Source of the DNA: Gammaproteobacteria bacterium
Lineage (GTDB): Bacteria; Pseudomonadota; Gammaproteobacteria; J113
Direction of reading: 5' to 3'
Length of the DNA stretch: 13,629 nucleotides
Assembly: GCA_003694425.1 (NCBI GenBank)
Contig: RFJX01000012.1
Coordinates: forward strand, 1-13,629
In this document: piece by piece, positions 7,174 through 13,629 of the stretch
How positions within the stretch are numbered: the first letter of the stretch is position 1
Layout: every line of letters starts with the position of its first letter
Notes under the pieces: generated by a model
What the model was told of the DNA's origin: nothing
The model's database searches: none
What the model saw: the letters and a program-made list of their open reading frames with translations, nothing else
Translations under genes and position numbers: made by a program

Positions 7174-7247
7174 CGCCCCGGGAGGGACTCGAACCCCCGA
7201 CCTAGTGCTTAGAAGGCACTTGCTCTATCCAGTTGAGCTACCGGGGC
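7174..7247 (-). tRNA. tRNA-Arg (anticodon TCT), no encoded CCA
   Basis: The acceptor GCCCCGG pairs with CCGGGGC. The anticodon stem AGTGC/GCACT encloses loop CTTCTAA with anticodon TCT. A standard TTCGAGT T-loop is present. After discriminator G (7174) the sequence reads CAC rather than CCA, so the 3' end must be added by the CCA-adding enzyme, unlike the other three tRNAs of this operon. Confidence 0.95.
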
Positions 7248-7261
7248 CCAGGCAAACCTTA

Positions 7262-7338
7262 TGGTCGGGGCAGAGGGATTCGAACCCCCGACCCTCTGCT
7301 CCCAAAGCAGATGCGCTACCAGACTGCGCTATGCCCCG
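7262..7338 (-). tRNA. tRNA-Pro (anticodon TGG)
   Basis: This 77-base tRNA is the first gene of the operon. The acceptor CGGGGCA pairs with TGCCCCG. The anticodon stem CTGCT/AGCAG encloses loop TTGGGA-type bases with anticodon TGG. The D-loop GCGCAGTCTGGTAGCGC and T-loop TTCGAAT are typical of proline tRNA, and CCA is encoded (7264-7262). Confidence 0.96.
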
Positions 7339-7371
7339 ACGGACTGACGATGAGCCGGTCAAGGACAGGCG

Positions 7372-7400
7372 ATGATACGCAGGGACCCCGTTTTCGTCAA
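7372..7400 (-). promoter_or_regulatory. Strong sigma70 promoter of the tRNA operon with GC-rich discriminator
   Basis: On the minus strand, TTGACG (7395-7400) and TATCAT (7372-7377) are separated by exactly 17 bases. The bases after the -10 (CGCCTG) are GC-rich, as is usual for stable-RNA promoters under stringent control. The -35 begins four bases after the cysS stop codon. Confidence 0.85.
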
Positions 7401-7403
7401 TGG

Positions 7404-8795
7404 TCAGGCGCGGCGCCAGGTGGTTCCGCCGGGGCCGTCTTCCAGCACCACCCCGGCCTCCTTCAGCCGGTCCCGGATCCGGTCCGATTCGGCCCAGTCC
7501 CTGCGCTCCCGCGCCGCGCTGCGTTCGGCGACCAGGCGCTCGATTTCCTCGTTGGACAGCCCGCCGCCTGCGGCCGTTCCCTCCTTGAGGAACTGCTCCG
7601 GATCCTCCTGCAGCAGGCCGAGCACCCCACCCAGGCTCCTCAGGGTGTCGCCCAGGACCACGGCGCGGTCGGGGTCGCGGTCACGGACCCGGTTGATCTC
7701 GTGGGCCAGATCGAACAGCACCGCCAGTGCCTCGGGGGTGTTGAAGTCGTCGTCCATGGCCTCGGTGAAGCGCTCCACGTAGGACTGCTCGAGGGTGCCA
7801 TTGCCCCGCGGCAGGCCGCGCAGGGCGGTGTAGAGACGGGCCAGCGCCCCCCGGGCGTTCTCCAGGTTCTCCTCGGAATAGTTCAGTGGACTGCGGTAGT
7901 GGCTGGAGAGGATGAAGAAGCGGATCACTTCGGGCCGATAACGGGCCAGGACCTCGCGCACGGTGAAGAAGTTGCCCAGCGACTTGGACATCTTCTCCTC
8001 GTCCACCCGGACGAAGCCGTTATGCATCCAGATGTTGACGAAGGGCTCTCCGGTGGCCCCTTCGGACTGGGCGATCTCGTTCTCGTGATGGGGGAACTGC
8101 AGGTCCTGTCCGCCGCCATGGATGTCGAAGTGGTTGCCCAGGCAGGAGGTGGACATGGCCGAGCACTCGATGTGCCAGCCGGGGCGGCCCGGCCCCCAGG
8201 GTGAGTCCCAGCTCGGCTCACCCGGCTTGGCCCGCTTCCACAGGACAAAGTCCAGGGGGTCGTCCTTGCTCTCTTCCACCTCGACCCGGGCCCCGGCCCG
8301 CAGCTCCTCGGGGTTCTTGCCGGAGAGCCTGCCGTAGCCCTCGAAGGCGCTGACGTCGTAATAGACGTCGCCGTTCTCGCCCACGTAGGCCAGCCCCCGG
8401 TCAATCAGGGCCTGGATCATGGCGATGATCTCGTCGATGTGTTCGGTGGCGCGCGGCTGCTCGTCCGGCGGCAGGACTCCAAGGGCGGCGGCGTCCTCTT
8501 CCATGGCCCGGATGAAGCGATCGGTGAGGGTGCGGATGTCCTCGCCGTTCTCGGCTGCCCGGCGGATGATCTTGTCGTCTATGTCGGTGATGTTGCGCAC
8601 GTAGTGGACGTCGTAGCCGCGCCAGCGCAGGTAGCGGGTCACCATGTCGAAGACCACCATCACCCGGGCGTGGCCGATGTGGCAGTAGTCGTACACGGTC
8701 ATGCCGCAGACGTACATGCGTACCTTGCCCGGCTCGATCGGCCTGAGCGGCTCCTTGCGCCGGGTCAGGCTGTTGTAGATCATCACTTCGCTCAT
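7404..8795 (-). CDS. cysS: Cysteinyl-tRNA synthetase
   Basis: This 463-residue class I aminoacyl-tRNA synthetase charges tRNA-Cys in the cytoplasm. HIGH is at residues 39-42 and KMSKS at 268-272. The zinc ligands match the E. coli arrangement: Cys30 (YVCGMTVYD), Cys211 (WHIECSAMS), His236 and Glu240 (HHENE). Length is normal (E. coli 461). The C-terminal part ([27 protein letters not shown]) is the usual anticodon-binding region. The start is uncertain: the ATG at 8795 is best placed for homology, but the only good ribosome site, AAGGAG (8819-8814), lies 18 bases away; an ATG at 8786 or a TTG at 8822 are alternatives. The gene is divergent from the cyclophilin genes and directly upstream of the tRNA operon, which has its own promoter. 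Confidence 0.97.
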   Translation of the reverse strand: MSEVMIYNSLTRRKEPLRPIEPGKVRMYVCGMTVYDYCHIGHARVMVVFDMVTRYLRWRGYDVHYVRNITDIDDKIIRRAAENGEDIRTLTDRFIRAMEEDAAALGVLPPDEQPRATEHIDEIIAMIQALIDRGLAYVGENGDVYYDVSAFEGYGRLSGKNPEELRAGARVEVEESKDDPLDFVLWKRAKPGEPSWDSPWGPGRPGWHIECSAMSTSCLGNHFDIHGGGQDLQFPHHENEIAQSEGATGEPFVNIWMHNGFVRVDEEKMSKSLGNFFTVREVLARYRPEVIRFFILSSHYRSPLNYSEENLENARGALARLYTALRGLPRGNGTLEQSYVERFTEAMDDDFNTPEALAVLFDLAHEINRVRDRDPDRAVVLGDTLRSLGGVLGLLQEDPEQFLKEGTAAGGGLSNEEIERLVAERSAARERRDWAESDRIRDRLKEAGVVLEDGPGGTTWRRA

Positions 8796-8830
8796 GACGG
8801 TCGGCGTCCGTGGCTCCTTCAAGGGCGCGC

Positions 8831-8859
8831 ATGGTAAAGTAAAAATCCTGTCTCACCAA
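8831..8859 (-). promoter_or_regulatory. Possible cysS promoter in the divergent cysS/cyclophilin region
   Basis: On the minus strand, TTGGTG (8854-8859) and TACCAT (8831-8836) are 17 bases apart, each with only partial consensus match. Transcription would start near 8824, about 30 bases before the cysS ATG. On the plus strand the AT-rich TAAAGTAAAAA (8835-8845) could serve the cyclophilin operon, but I find no convincing -35 for it. Confidence 0.35.
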
Positions 8860-8883
8860 ACCGTGAGGGGCCGTTTCCCGAAG

Positions 8884-9456
8884 ATGCGTAGATCGATACT
8901 GCTGCTGCTAGCCGCCCTGCTGCTGACCTCCTCCCTCGGCTTCGCCGCCGACCTGCCGCGGGTCCGTCTGGTCACCAGCCTCGGCGACATCGTGGTCGAG
9001 CTCTATCCCGACAGGGCACCGAAGACGGTGGCCAATTTCCTGCGCTACGTCCGCGAGGGCTTCTACGACGGCACCATCTTCCACCGGGTGATCCGGGACT
9101 TCATGATCCAGGGGGGCGGCTTCACCACCGATTTCCGCTTCAAGGAGACCCATGAGCCGATCCCGAACGAGGCCGACAACGGGCTCTCCAACGAGCGCGG
9201 AACCATCGCCATGGCACGCACCGCCGATCCCCATTCCGCCACCGCCCAGTTCTTCATCAACGTGGTGGACAATCCCTTCCTGGACTTCCGGGTGAAGACG
9301 GTGCGCGGCTGGGGCTACACCGTCTTCGGCCGGGTGGTCGAGGGGATGGAGACCGTCGACCGGATCCGCGAGCTGCCCACCGGCCCCGGCGGCCCCTTCC
9401 CGGCCGACGTCCCGCGGCAGCAGGTGGTGATCGAGAAGGCGGTGGTGGAGGAGTGA
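8884..9456 (+). CDS. Exported peptidyl-prolyl cis-trans isomerase, cyclophilin (PpiA-like)
   Basis: This 190-residue cyclophilin catalyses cis-trans isomerisation of Xaa-Pro bonds, probably in the periplasm. A signal peptide covers residues 1-21 (MRRS, then a leucine-rich core, cleavage near GFA/AD). The cyclophilin core follows: FHRVI with the key Arg68, then Phe73 and Gln76 in [24 protein letters not shown], and [12 protein letters not shown]. The start was placed at 8884 because this ATG opens a normal signal peptide; the frame is open back to 8794 but that runs into the cysS start region. The ribosome site is weak (GAGGGG 13 bases upstream). The gene ends two bases before the ATG of the cytoplasmic cyclophilin, so they form an operon. 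The two genes share unusually similar DNA (see findings). PpiA is the likely counterpart, but orthology is not proven. Confidence 0.93.
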   Translation: MRRSILLLLAALLLTSSLGFAADLPRVRLVTSLGDIVVELYPDRAPKTVANFLRYVREGFYDGTIFHRVIRDFMIQGGGFTTDFRFKETHEPIPNEADNGLSNERGTIAMARTADPHSATAQFFINVVDNPFLDFRVKTVRGWGYTVFGRVVEGMETVDRIRELPTGPGGPFPADVPRQQVVIEKAVVEE

Positions 9457-9458
9457 CC

Positions 9459-9962
9459 ATGCGGGTGAAACTTGAGACCACGCACGGCCCCGTCGTGCTG
9501 GAGCTGGACGAGGAGAGGGCGCCGCAGACGGTGGAGAACTTCCTCCGTTACGTGCGCGAGGGCTTCTACGACGGCACCATCTTCCACCGGGTGATCGGGG
9601 GCTTCATGATCCAGGGTGGTGGCCTGACCGCGAACCTGGAGCGCAAGCCCACCGGCGAGCCGATCCCCAACGAGGCGGCCGGCGGCCAGTCCAACCTGAC
9701 CGGCACCATCGCCATGGCGCGCACCGCCGACCCCCACTCCGCCACCGCCCAGTTCTTCATCAACACCGCCGACAACACCTTCCTCGACCATCAGGGTGAG
9801 ACCCCCGAGGGTTGGGGTTACGCGGTCTTCGGCCGGGTGGTGGAGGGCATGGAGGTCGTGCGCCGGATCGAGGGGCAGGCCACCGGCAGCCGGGGAGGGT
9901 ACCAGGACGTCCCGCTGGAGAGTGTGGTCATCGAGCGGGCCACCCTGCTCGAGAGTGAATAG
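9459..9962 (+). CDS. ppiB: Cytoplasmic peptidyl-prolyl cis-trans isomerase B (cyclophilin)
   Basis: This 167-residue cyclophilin without a signal peptide should assist folding in the cytoplasm. It carries the complete core: FHRVI with Arg44, then Phe49 and Gln52 in [29 protein letters not shown] and [15 protein letters not shown]. Its length is normal for bacterial PpiB (about 164). The ATG at 9459 is used because GGAGGAG (9447-9453) lies at proper distance inside the end of the upstream gene; a GTG at 9453 is less likely. It sits between the exported cyclophilin and lpxH; a ppiB-lpxH neighbourhood near cysS is common in Pseudomonas-type genomes. Confidence 0.95.
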   Translation: MRVKLETTHGPVVLELDEERAPQTVENFLRYVREGFYDGTIFHRVIGGFMIQGGGLTANLERKPTGEPIPNEAAGGQSNLTGTIAMARTADPHSATAQFFINTADNTFLDHQGETPEGWGYAVFGRVVEGMEVVRRIEGQATGSRGGYQDVPLESVVIERATLLESE

Positions 9963-10040
9963 CACGGGAAGGCCTGGAGGCGGCGGCCACCGGCACGATC
10001 AGGCGCCTGAACGGTCTCGCCGGTCCAGGGCCCGGCTGCC

Positions 10041-10766
10041 GTGACGGCGCTGCTGGTCTCCGATCTCCACCTGGACGAGGCGCGCCCGGAGAAACTGGCG
10101 CTCTTTCTGCGCCTGCTCGAGCGGGCGCGGGCCTGCCGCGAGCTCTACATCCTGGGGGACCTGTTCCAGCTCTGGCTGGGTGACGACGACCTCCGGCCAC
10201 CGCACCCGGAGATCCTGCAGGGGCTGCGCGGTCTCAGCGAGGTCGGCGTCCGGGTCCGGGTACAGCGCGGCAATCACGACTTCCTCATGGGGCGGGGATT
10301 CTGCCGGGCCACCGGTGCGCGGCTGCTGCCCGACGAGGCGAGGGTGGAACTGGCCGGGGTCCCGGCCCTGTTGATGCATGGCGACACCCTCTGCACCCTC
10401 GACCGCGAGTACCAGCGTTTCCGCCGGTTCACCCGCATCCGTCCGCTTCAGCCGCTGTTCACAGCCATGCCGCTCGCCTGGCGGCTCCGCAAGGCGGCCT
10501 CGATCCGGGACCAGGCCATGACCCGGGGACGGAACAAGGCTCCGGAGCTGATGGACGTGACCCGGGAGGCGGTGGCTGGAGCGATGCGCCGCCACGGCGT
10601 GCGGCTCCTGGTCCACGGCCACACCCATCTGCCCGCCGTCCACCGCTTCGAGCTGGACGGGGCGCCGGCACGGCGTATCGTCCTTGGTGACTGGTTCGGC
10701 AACGAGAATGTGCTGGTGTGCGATGAAGGGGGCCAGCGACTGTTGCCGCTGGGGGAGTTCCTGTAG
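10041..10766 (+). CDS. lpxH: UDP-2,3-diacylglucosamine diphosphatase LpxH
   Basis: This 241-residue calcineurin-like metallophosphoesterase hydrolyses UDP-2,3-diacylglucosamine to lipid X and UMP, the fourth step of lipid A synthesis, at the cytoplasmic face of the inner membrane. All metal-binding positions of the E. coli enzyme are present with matching spacing: Asp8 and His10 (SDLHLD), Asp40 (LGDLFQLW), Asn78 and His79 (RGNHD), His113 (HGD) and His194 and His196 (HGHTH). Length equals the family norm (240). It begins with GTG; a weak AGGG lies about eleven bases before it, and no ATG is available that would keep the SDLHLD motif. It is 78 bases downstream of ppiB, probably in the same operon, and converges on ampE. 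Confidence 0.97.
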   Translation: MTALLVSDLHLDEARPEKLALFLRLLERARACRELYILGDLFQLWLGDDDLRPPHPEILQGLRGLSEVGVRVRVQRGNHDFLMGRGFCRATGARLLPDEARVELAGVPALLMHGDTLCTLDREYQRFRRFTRIRPLQPLFTAMPLAWRLRKAASIRDQAMTRGRNKAPELMDVTREAVAGAMRRHGVRLLVHGHTHLPAVHRFELDGAPARRIVLGDWFGNENVLVCDEGGQRLLPLGEFL

Positions 10767-10787
10767 CGGCTCCGGCCGGCGGCCGCC

Positions 10788-11636
10788 TCAGCCGACCCAG
10801 CCGGCCAGGGTCAGCAGTGCCAGCAGGGTGAGCCAGAGCAGGAGGGCGCGCTTGACCAGCTCCCAGGCCTGGGCGACCAGCTCCCGTTCATCCGTCTCCC
10901 CGGCCTCGGGCCGGAGCGCGGCCAGGCCGCTGTCGCGCAGCAGGGGATGGCTGGCATCCAGATTGGTCCATTCACGCCAGCCCGGTACCGCCAGGGCATG
11001 GGTCATGCTGCCGGCCAGGGCGTAACCCAGCGCCAGCAGGCGGGCCGCGGGCCATTGCAGGATCCGGTGCAGGTCCCGGGCGGCACCGGCGAAGCCACCG
11101 TCGGCGCCCGCGCAGCGCTCCAGCTCCGCTCCCATGCGGTAGAGCAGGGCGCCGGTGGGCCCCAGGACCGTGAACCAGAAGAAGGCCCCGAACAGCCGCT
11201 CGCAGGCGAGGACCATCACCGCCCCGGCGACGTCACGCCCGTTCTGCTCCCCGGGAGTGAGGCCCGAATCCTCCAGCAGGGCATAGGCCATGCGGCTGGC
11301 CGCGGCCTGATCACCCGATTCCAGTGCCGCGAGATACTCCCGCAGCTGTCGTCCGAGGTCCTGCGGACCGAGGGCGTAGAGCAGGATGAGCAGTCCCAGC
11401 AGAAAGCCGAGCAGCAGCGACCGGTCGCCCACCGCCTCCAGGACGAGCGCGATCAGGACCAGCGGCAGCGCCAGCACCACGAGAACGCCCACCGGTCCCT
11501 GCCAGAGTTCGAAGCGGCCCAGGTGCCGCTGCATCCGGGCGGTGTAGACCCGGAACCAGTTCCAGCGGCGCAGGTCCTCGAGCGGCCCCATCAGGTACTC
11601 CACCAGCAGGACCAGGAGGATGGCGATCAGGGTCAT
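10788..11636 (-). CDS. ampE: AmpE-like inner-membrane regulatory protein (CobD/CbiB superfamily)
   Basis: This 282-residue polytopic membrane protein matches the length of E. coli AmpE (284). Hydrophobic segments are at about residues 1-15, 48-68, 72-90, 145-165 and at the C-terminus (about 258-280). Landmarks are the opening LLVEYLMGPLEDLRRWNWF, the cytosolic stretch with LEDSGLTPGEQ, FWFTVLGPTGALLYRM and a DLHRILQWPAARLLALGYAL segment, typical of AmpE. AmpE is linked to AmpD and to beta-lactamase induction by peptidoglycan recycling, but its biochemical activity is not settled. The ATG at 11636 is chosen over upstream in-frame starts because those lie inside ampD and this one begins the conserved N-terminus. 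It follows ampD by 13 bases with a weak AAGAG ribosome site, so translational coupling is likely. Confidence 0.9.
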   Translation of the reverse strand: MTLIAILLVLLVEYLMGPLEDLRRWNWFRVYTARMQRHLGRFELWQGPVGVLVVLALPLVLIALVLEAVGDRSLLLGFLLGLLILLYALGPQDLGRQLREYLAALESGDQAAASRMAYALLEDSGLTPGEQNGRDVAGAVMVLACERLFGAFFWFTVLGPTGALLYRMGAELERCAGADGGFAGAARDLHRILQWPAARLLALGYALAGSMTHALAVPGWREWTNLDASHPLLRDSGLAALRPEAGETDERELVAQAWELVKRALLLWLTLLALLTLAGWVG

Positions 11637-11649
11637 GCGCTGCGTCTCT

Positions 11650-12204
11650 TCAGGAGGCGGTGAGCAGGTCCCGGAAGAGCCTCCAGTCGAAGGCCGGCCC
11701 GGGGTCGGTCTTGCGGCCGGGGGCGATGTCGGCATGGCCGACGATGCGCTCCGGACAGAGGGCAGGATAGCAGGCCATCAGCGCCCGCGCGATCTCCGCC
11801 AGGCGCCGGTACTGGGCCGGTGCATAGGGGATGTCGTCCATCCCCTCCAGCTCGATGCCGATGGAGTAGTCGTTGCAGTCGGGACGCCCCTCGTAACAGG
11901 ACCGGCCGGCGTGCCAGGCGCGCCGGCTGAAAGGGACATACTGGATCGCTTCCCCGTCCCGGCGGATCAGCAGATGGGCAGAGACCCGGAGTCCCGCGAT
12001 CTCCCGATAGTAGGGGTGCGCCCCGGGGTCGAGCCGGTTGGTGAACAGCTCGGTGATCCCCTCCCCACCGTACTCGCCCGGAGGAAGGCTGATGCCGTGG
12101 ACCACCAGCAGGTCGATCTCCCCTTCCCCCGGGCGCTCGTCCGCGTTGGGCGAGGGGATGAAGCGGACACCCTCCAGCAGTCCGCTGCGCGGGTCGACCC
12201 GCAT
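11650..12204 (-). CDS. ampD: 1,6-anhydro-N-acetylmuramyl-L-alanine amidase AmpD
   Basis: This 184-residue cytoplasmic zinc amidase cleaves the stem peptide from anhydro-muramyl peptides during cell-wall recycling and so lowers the inducer of AmpR-controlled beta-lactamase. Zinc ligands and catalytic residues align with E. coli AmpD (H34, E116, H154, K162, D164): His36 in VVHGIS, Glu118 in IGIELEG, His157 in VGHADI, Lys165 and Asp167 in APGRKTDPG. No signal peptide is present, as expected for AmpD rather than a periplasmic paralogue. The ATG at 12204 follows the TAG stop of the ankyrin gene with no base between them, and GGAG inside the upstream gene acts as ribosome site. AmpE follows directly. 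No ampR or ampC is visible in the window. Confidence 0.97.
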   Translation of the reverse strand: MRVDPRSGLLEGVRFIPSPNADERPGEGEIDLLVVHGISLPPGEYGGEGITELFTNRLDPGAHPYYREIAGLRVSAHLLIRRDGEAIQYVPFSRRAWHAGRSCYEGRPDCNDYSIGIELEGMDDIPYAPAQYRRLAEIARALMACYPALCPERIVGHADIAPGRKTDPGPAFDWRLFRDLLTAS

Positions 12205-12711
12205 CTACTGCTTCTGCTCCGCCGGCTCCTCCGCGCCGGCTGCCTTGAGCACCTCGACCACCGCCTGGTGCCCGCCCCGGGTGGCCAGGGAAAGGGCGTT
12301 CTGTCCCCCCTTGTTGGCGGCGTTGACCTCGACGCCCCGGCCCAGCAGCATTTGCACTGCCTCGAGCTGGCCATTGGCCGCCGCCTCGGTCAGGGCGGTG
12401 TTGCCGGCCTCGTCGGCGGCCGCCGGGTCGGCGCCCCAGGCGAGCAGCAGCCGCATCACGCGGGCGTTGCCATAGGCCGCTGCCACCATCAGCGCGGTGC
12501 GGCCGCCCGGACCCCTGGCATTGACATCGGCGCCGGCGGCCAGCAGGGCGCGCAGCTGCTCAATCCTGCCCGCCGCGGCGGCGGCCAGCAGTTCCTGTGC
12601 CGCGGGCGTACCGGCGGCCGCCTGCCCTCCGGTGCCCCCGGCGGGGGCGGCGCCGGTCACCGGCGAGAGGGCGGTCAGCAGCAGGAGGGCGATGGTCATC
12701 AGTCTCGTCAT
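12205..12711 (-). CDS. Secreted ankyrin-repeat protein
   Basis: This 168-residue protein has a signal peptide (TRLM, then a leucine-rich core, cleavage near residue 21 after VTGA), a Gly/Ala-rich linker and four ankyrin repeats at about residues 37-66, 70-99, 103-132 and 136-163. Each repeat carries the usual consensus pieces, for example GRTALMVAAAYGN, LLLAWGADP, GNTALTEAAANGQ and LLGRGVEVNA. It should be a periplasmic protein-binding module; the partner is unknown. No cysteine is present at the cleavage site, so it is not a lipoprotein. It is first in an operon with ampD and ampE, and its stop abuts the ampD start, which hints at a link to cell-wall recycling. The ATG at 12711 lacks a clear ribosome site; an ATG at 12699 would also work. 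Confidence 0.88.
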   Translation of the reverse strand: MTRLMTIALLLLTALSPVTGAAPAGGTGGQAAAGTPAAQELLAAAAAGRIEQLRALLAAGADVNARGPGGRTALMVAAAYGNARVMRLLLAWGADPAAADEAGNTALTEAAANGQLEAVQMLLGRGVEVNAANKGGQNALSLATRGGHQAVVEVLKAAGAEEPAEQKQ

Positions 12712-12747
12712 GGAGGGGATATCGGCAGCACCGCCAGTTTACTTGAA

Positions 12748-12764
12748 CCGGCGCGGGCGTTGCA
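12748..12764 (+). promoter_or_regulatory. Possible sigma54 (-24/-12) promoter for the symporter gene
   Basis: The site reads CCGGCGCGGGCGTTGCA. It has the invariant GG (12750-12751) and GC (12762-12763) at the required ten-base spacing and a perfect TTGCA, but differs from TGGCAC at two positions. Transcription would begin near 12776, about 95 bases before the ATG. In DNA this rich in GC, chance matches occur. An alternative sigma70 reading (TTGCAC, 17 bases, TACAAA) overlaps it. Confidence 0.3.
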
Positions 12765-12869
12765 CGGGGCGGCGCGAGAAGGTACAAAGCTGCCACGCCC
12801 CGTTTCCTGGAGGGCCCGGCAAGGGGACGGAAGCGGCGCGCGAGGCAGGAACAGACCGGAGAGCCAGCC

Positions 12870-13629
12870 ATGATCGAGCAACTGACCGAACTGAGCGGAA
12901 GGATATCCGGCCTGATCTGGACTTCCCCCGTCACCCTCATGGTCCTGCTGGGGACCGGCCTCTATCTGACCATCCGCATGGGCCTCATCCAGATCCGGGG
13001 CTTCAGACATTCCCTCGACCTGGTCCGCGGCCGCTACAGCCACCCCGAGGACGTCGGCGAGGTCTCCCACTTCCAGGCCCTCTCCACCGCCCTCTCCGCC
13101 ACCGTGGGCACCGGCAACATCGCCGGGGTGGCAACCGCCATCTCCCTCGGCGGGCCCGGGGCGCTCTTCTGGATGTGGGTGACCGCCTTTCTCGGCATGG
13201 CCACCAAGTTCACCGAATGCACCCTGGCGCTGAAATTCCGGGAGGTGGACCCGGACGGGACCGTCGCCGGGGGCCCCATGTACACCCTCGCCAACGGCCT
13301 GAAGATGCGGCGCCTGGCGGTGGCCTTCGCCACCTTTGCCATGATCGCCTCCTTCGGTATCGGCAACATGGTCCAGGCCAACTCGGTGGTGGACGGCCTG
13401 GGGTATATCTGGCCCGGTCTGGAGCAGCAGGCCTGGTGGCTGGGCCTGTTCATGGCCCTGGGGGTCGGGCTGGTGATCATCGGCGGGGTCAGGCGCATCG
13501 CCAGGGTGGCCAGCGCCCTGGTCCCCTTCATGGCCATCCTCTATGTCAGCGGCGCGATCATGGTCCTGGTCCAGCACTACGCGGAGATCCCCGCCACCCT
13601 CGGAAGGATCCTGAACCACGCCCTCAACC
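12870..13629 (+). CDS. Sodium:alanine/glycine symporter, AGCS family (5' part, runs off window)
   Basis: The frame is open from the ATG at 12870 to the right edge (253 codons, no stop), about half of a typical AGCS carrier of 450-500 residues. Members import alanine or glycine with sodium across the inner membrane. Family landmarks are visible: ALSATVGTGNIAGVATAI at about residues 74-91, SLGGPGALFWMWVTAFLGM next to it, KFTECTLALKFRE, GGPMYTL at about 134-140 and ASFGIGNMVQANSV at about 158-171. Several long hydrophobic segments fit the multi-helix LeuT-like fold. GGAGAG lies seven bases before the start. It is divergent from the ankyrin-ampD-ampE operon. Substrate preference cannot be read from this part. 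Confidence 0.95.
   Translation, partial: MIEQLTELSGRISGLIWTSPVTLMVLLGTGLYLTIRMGLIQIRGFRHSLDLVRGRYSHPEDVGEVSHFQALSTALSATVGTGNIAGVATAISLGGPGALFWMWVTAFLGMATKFTECTLALKFREVDPDGTVAGGPMYTLANGLKMRRLAVAFATFAMIASFGIGNMVQANSVVDGLGYIWPGLEQQAWWLGLFMALGVGLVIIGGVRRIARVASALVPFMAILYVSGAIMVLVQHYAEIPATLGRILNHALN

Noticed and set aside
7233..8204. Plus-strand open frame of 323 codons beginning with a GRGIRTPDPLLPKQMR-type sequence
   Set aside because: Its first part is the antisense of tRNA-Pro, a well-known source of false proteins, and the rest is the shadow of cysS.
10767..10787. GC-rich inverted repeat between lpxH and ampE as a terminator
   Set aside because: The gap is only 21 bases and has no T-run on either strand, so an intrinsic terminator is not supported.
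12719..12745. Second sigma28-like -10 (GCCGATAT) upstream of the ankyrin gene
   Set aside because: The sequence 11 bases further upstream (CAAGTAAA) matches the sigma28 -35 at only two of eight positions, and transcription would start almost on the ATG.
12765..12869. Glycine riboswitch in the leader of the AGCS gene
   Set aside because: Such leaders are known for this family, but I find no conserved glycine-aptamer core; the GGAGAG present is the ribosome site.
12708..13619. Minus-strand open frame of 303 codons at the right edge
   Set aside because: It is antisense to the clear AGCS symporter; its composition (His, Gly, Asp and Gln rich) is typical of a shadow frame in GC-rich DNA.

Overview
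The window is dense, GC-rich bacterial chromosome that looks gammaproteobacterial. The evidence is a YqhA (UPF0114) protein, LpxH, an AmpD-AmpE pair and a cysS / cyclophilin / lpxH neighbourhood familiar from Pseudomonas-like genomes. The large flavin and iron-sulfur oxidoreductase would fit an autotrophic or sulfur-oxidising lineage such as Chromatiales, but that placement is inference. I see no phage, transposon, CRISPR or rRNA, and no gene-free stretch longer than about 235 bases.

Layout. 1-233: window edge, a run of seven consecutive hairpins (18-142), then a promoter. 234-683 (+): small tyrosine-phosphatase-like protein. 690-5350 (-): a small membrane protein, then a 1232-residue protein that appears to fuse the two subunits of an NfnAB-type (GltD-like plus PyrK-like) flavoenzyme, then yqhA. 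The large gene has its own sigma70-like promoter. 5351-5548: intergenic, holding only a sigmaS-like -10. 5549-6043 (+): exported glycine-zipper protein. 6054-6863 (-): HDOD signalling protein behind a sigma28-like promoter. 6944-7400 (-): tRNA operon Pro-Arg-His-Lys with a clear promoter and terminator. 7404-8795 (-): cysS. 8884-10766 (+): two tandem cyclophilins (one exported, one cytoplasmic) and lpxH. 10788-12711 (-): secreted ankyrin-repeat protein, ampD and ampE. 12870 to the right edge (+): the start of an AGCS sodium:alanine/glycine symporter, open to the window edge.

How the genes work together. The right half is housekeeping and envelope: cysteine charging, protein folding on both sides of the inner membrane, lipid A synthesis and peptidoglycan recycling. 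The left half is redox and signalling. Its giant oxidoreductase could couple NADH, NADPH and ferredoxin-like carriers in one chain. Several promoters look specialised: sigmaS-like -10 elements before the phosphatase and the glycine-zipper protein, a sigma28-like site before the HDOD gene, a possible sigma54 site before the symporter, and a promoter with a GC-rich discriminator before the tRNAs.

The strongest candidates for something under-described are the fused oxidoreductase with its unassigned helical N-terminal domain of about 290 residues, the hairpin array at the left edge, and the phosphatase with a shortened C-x4-R loop.
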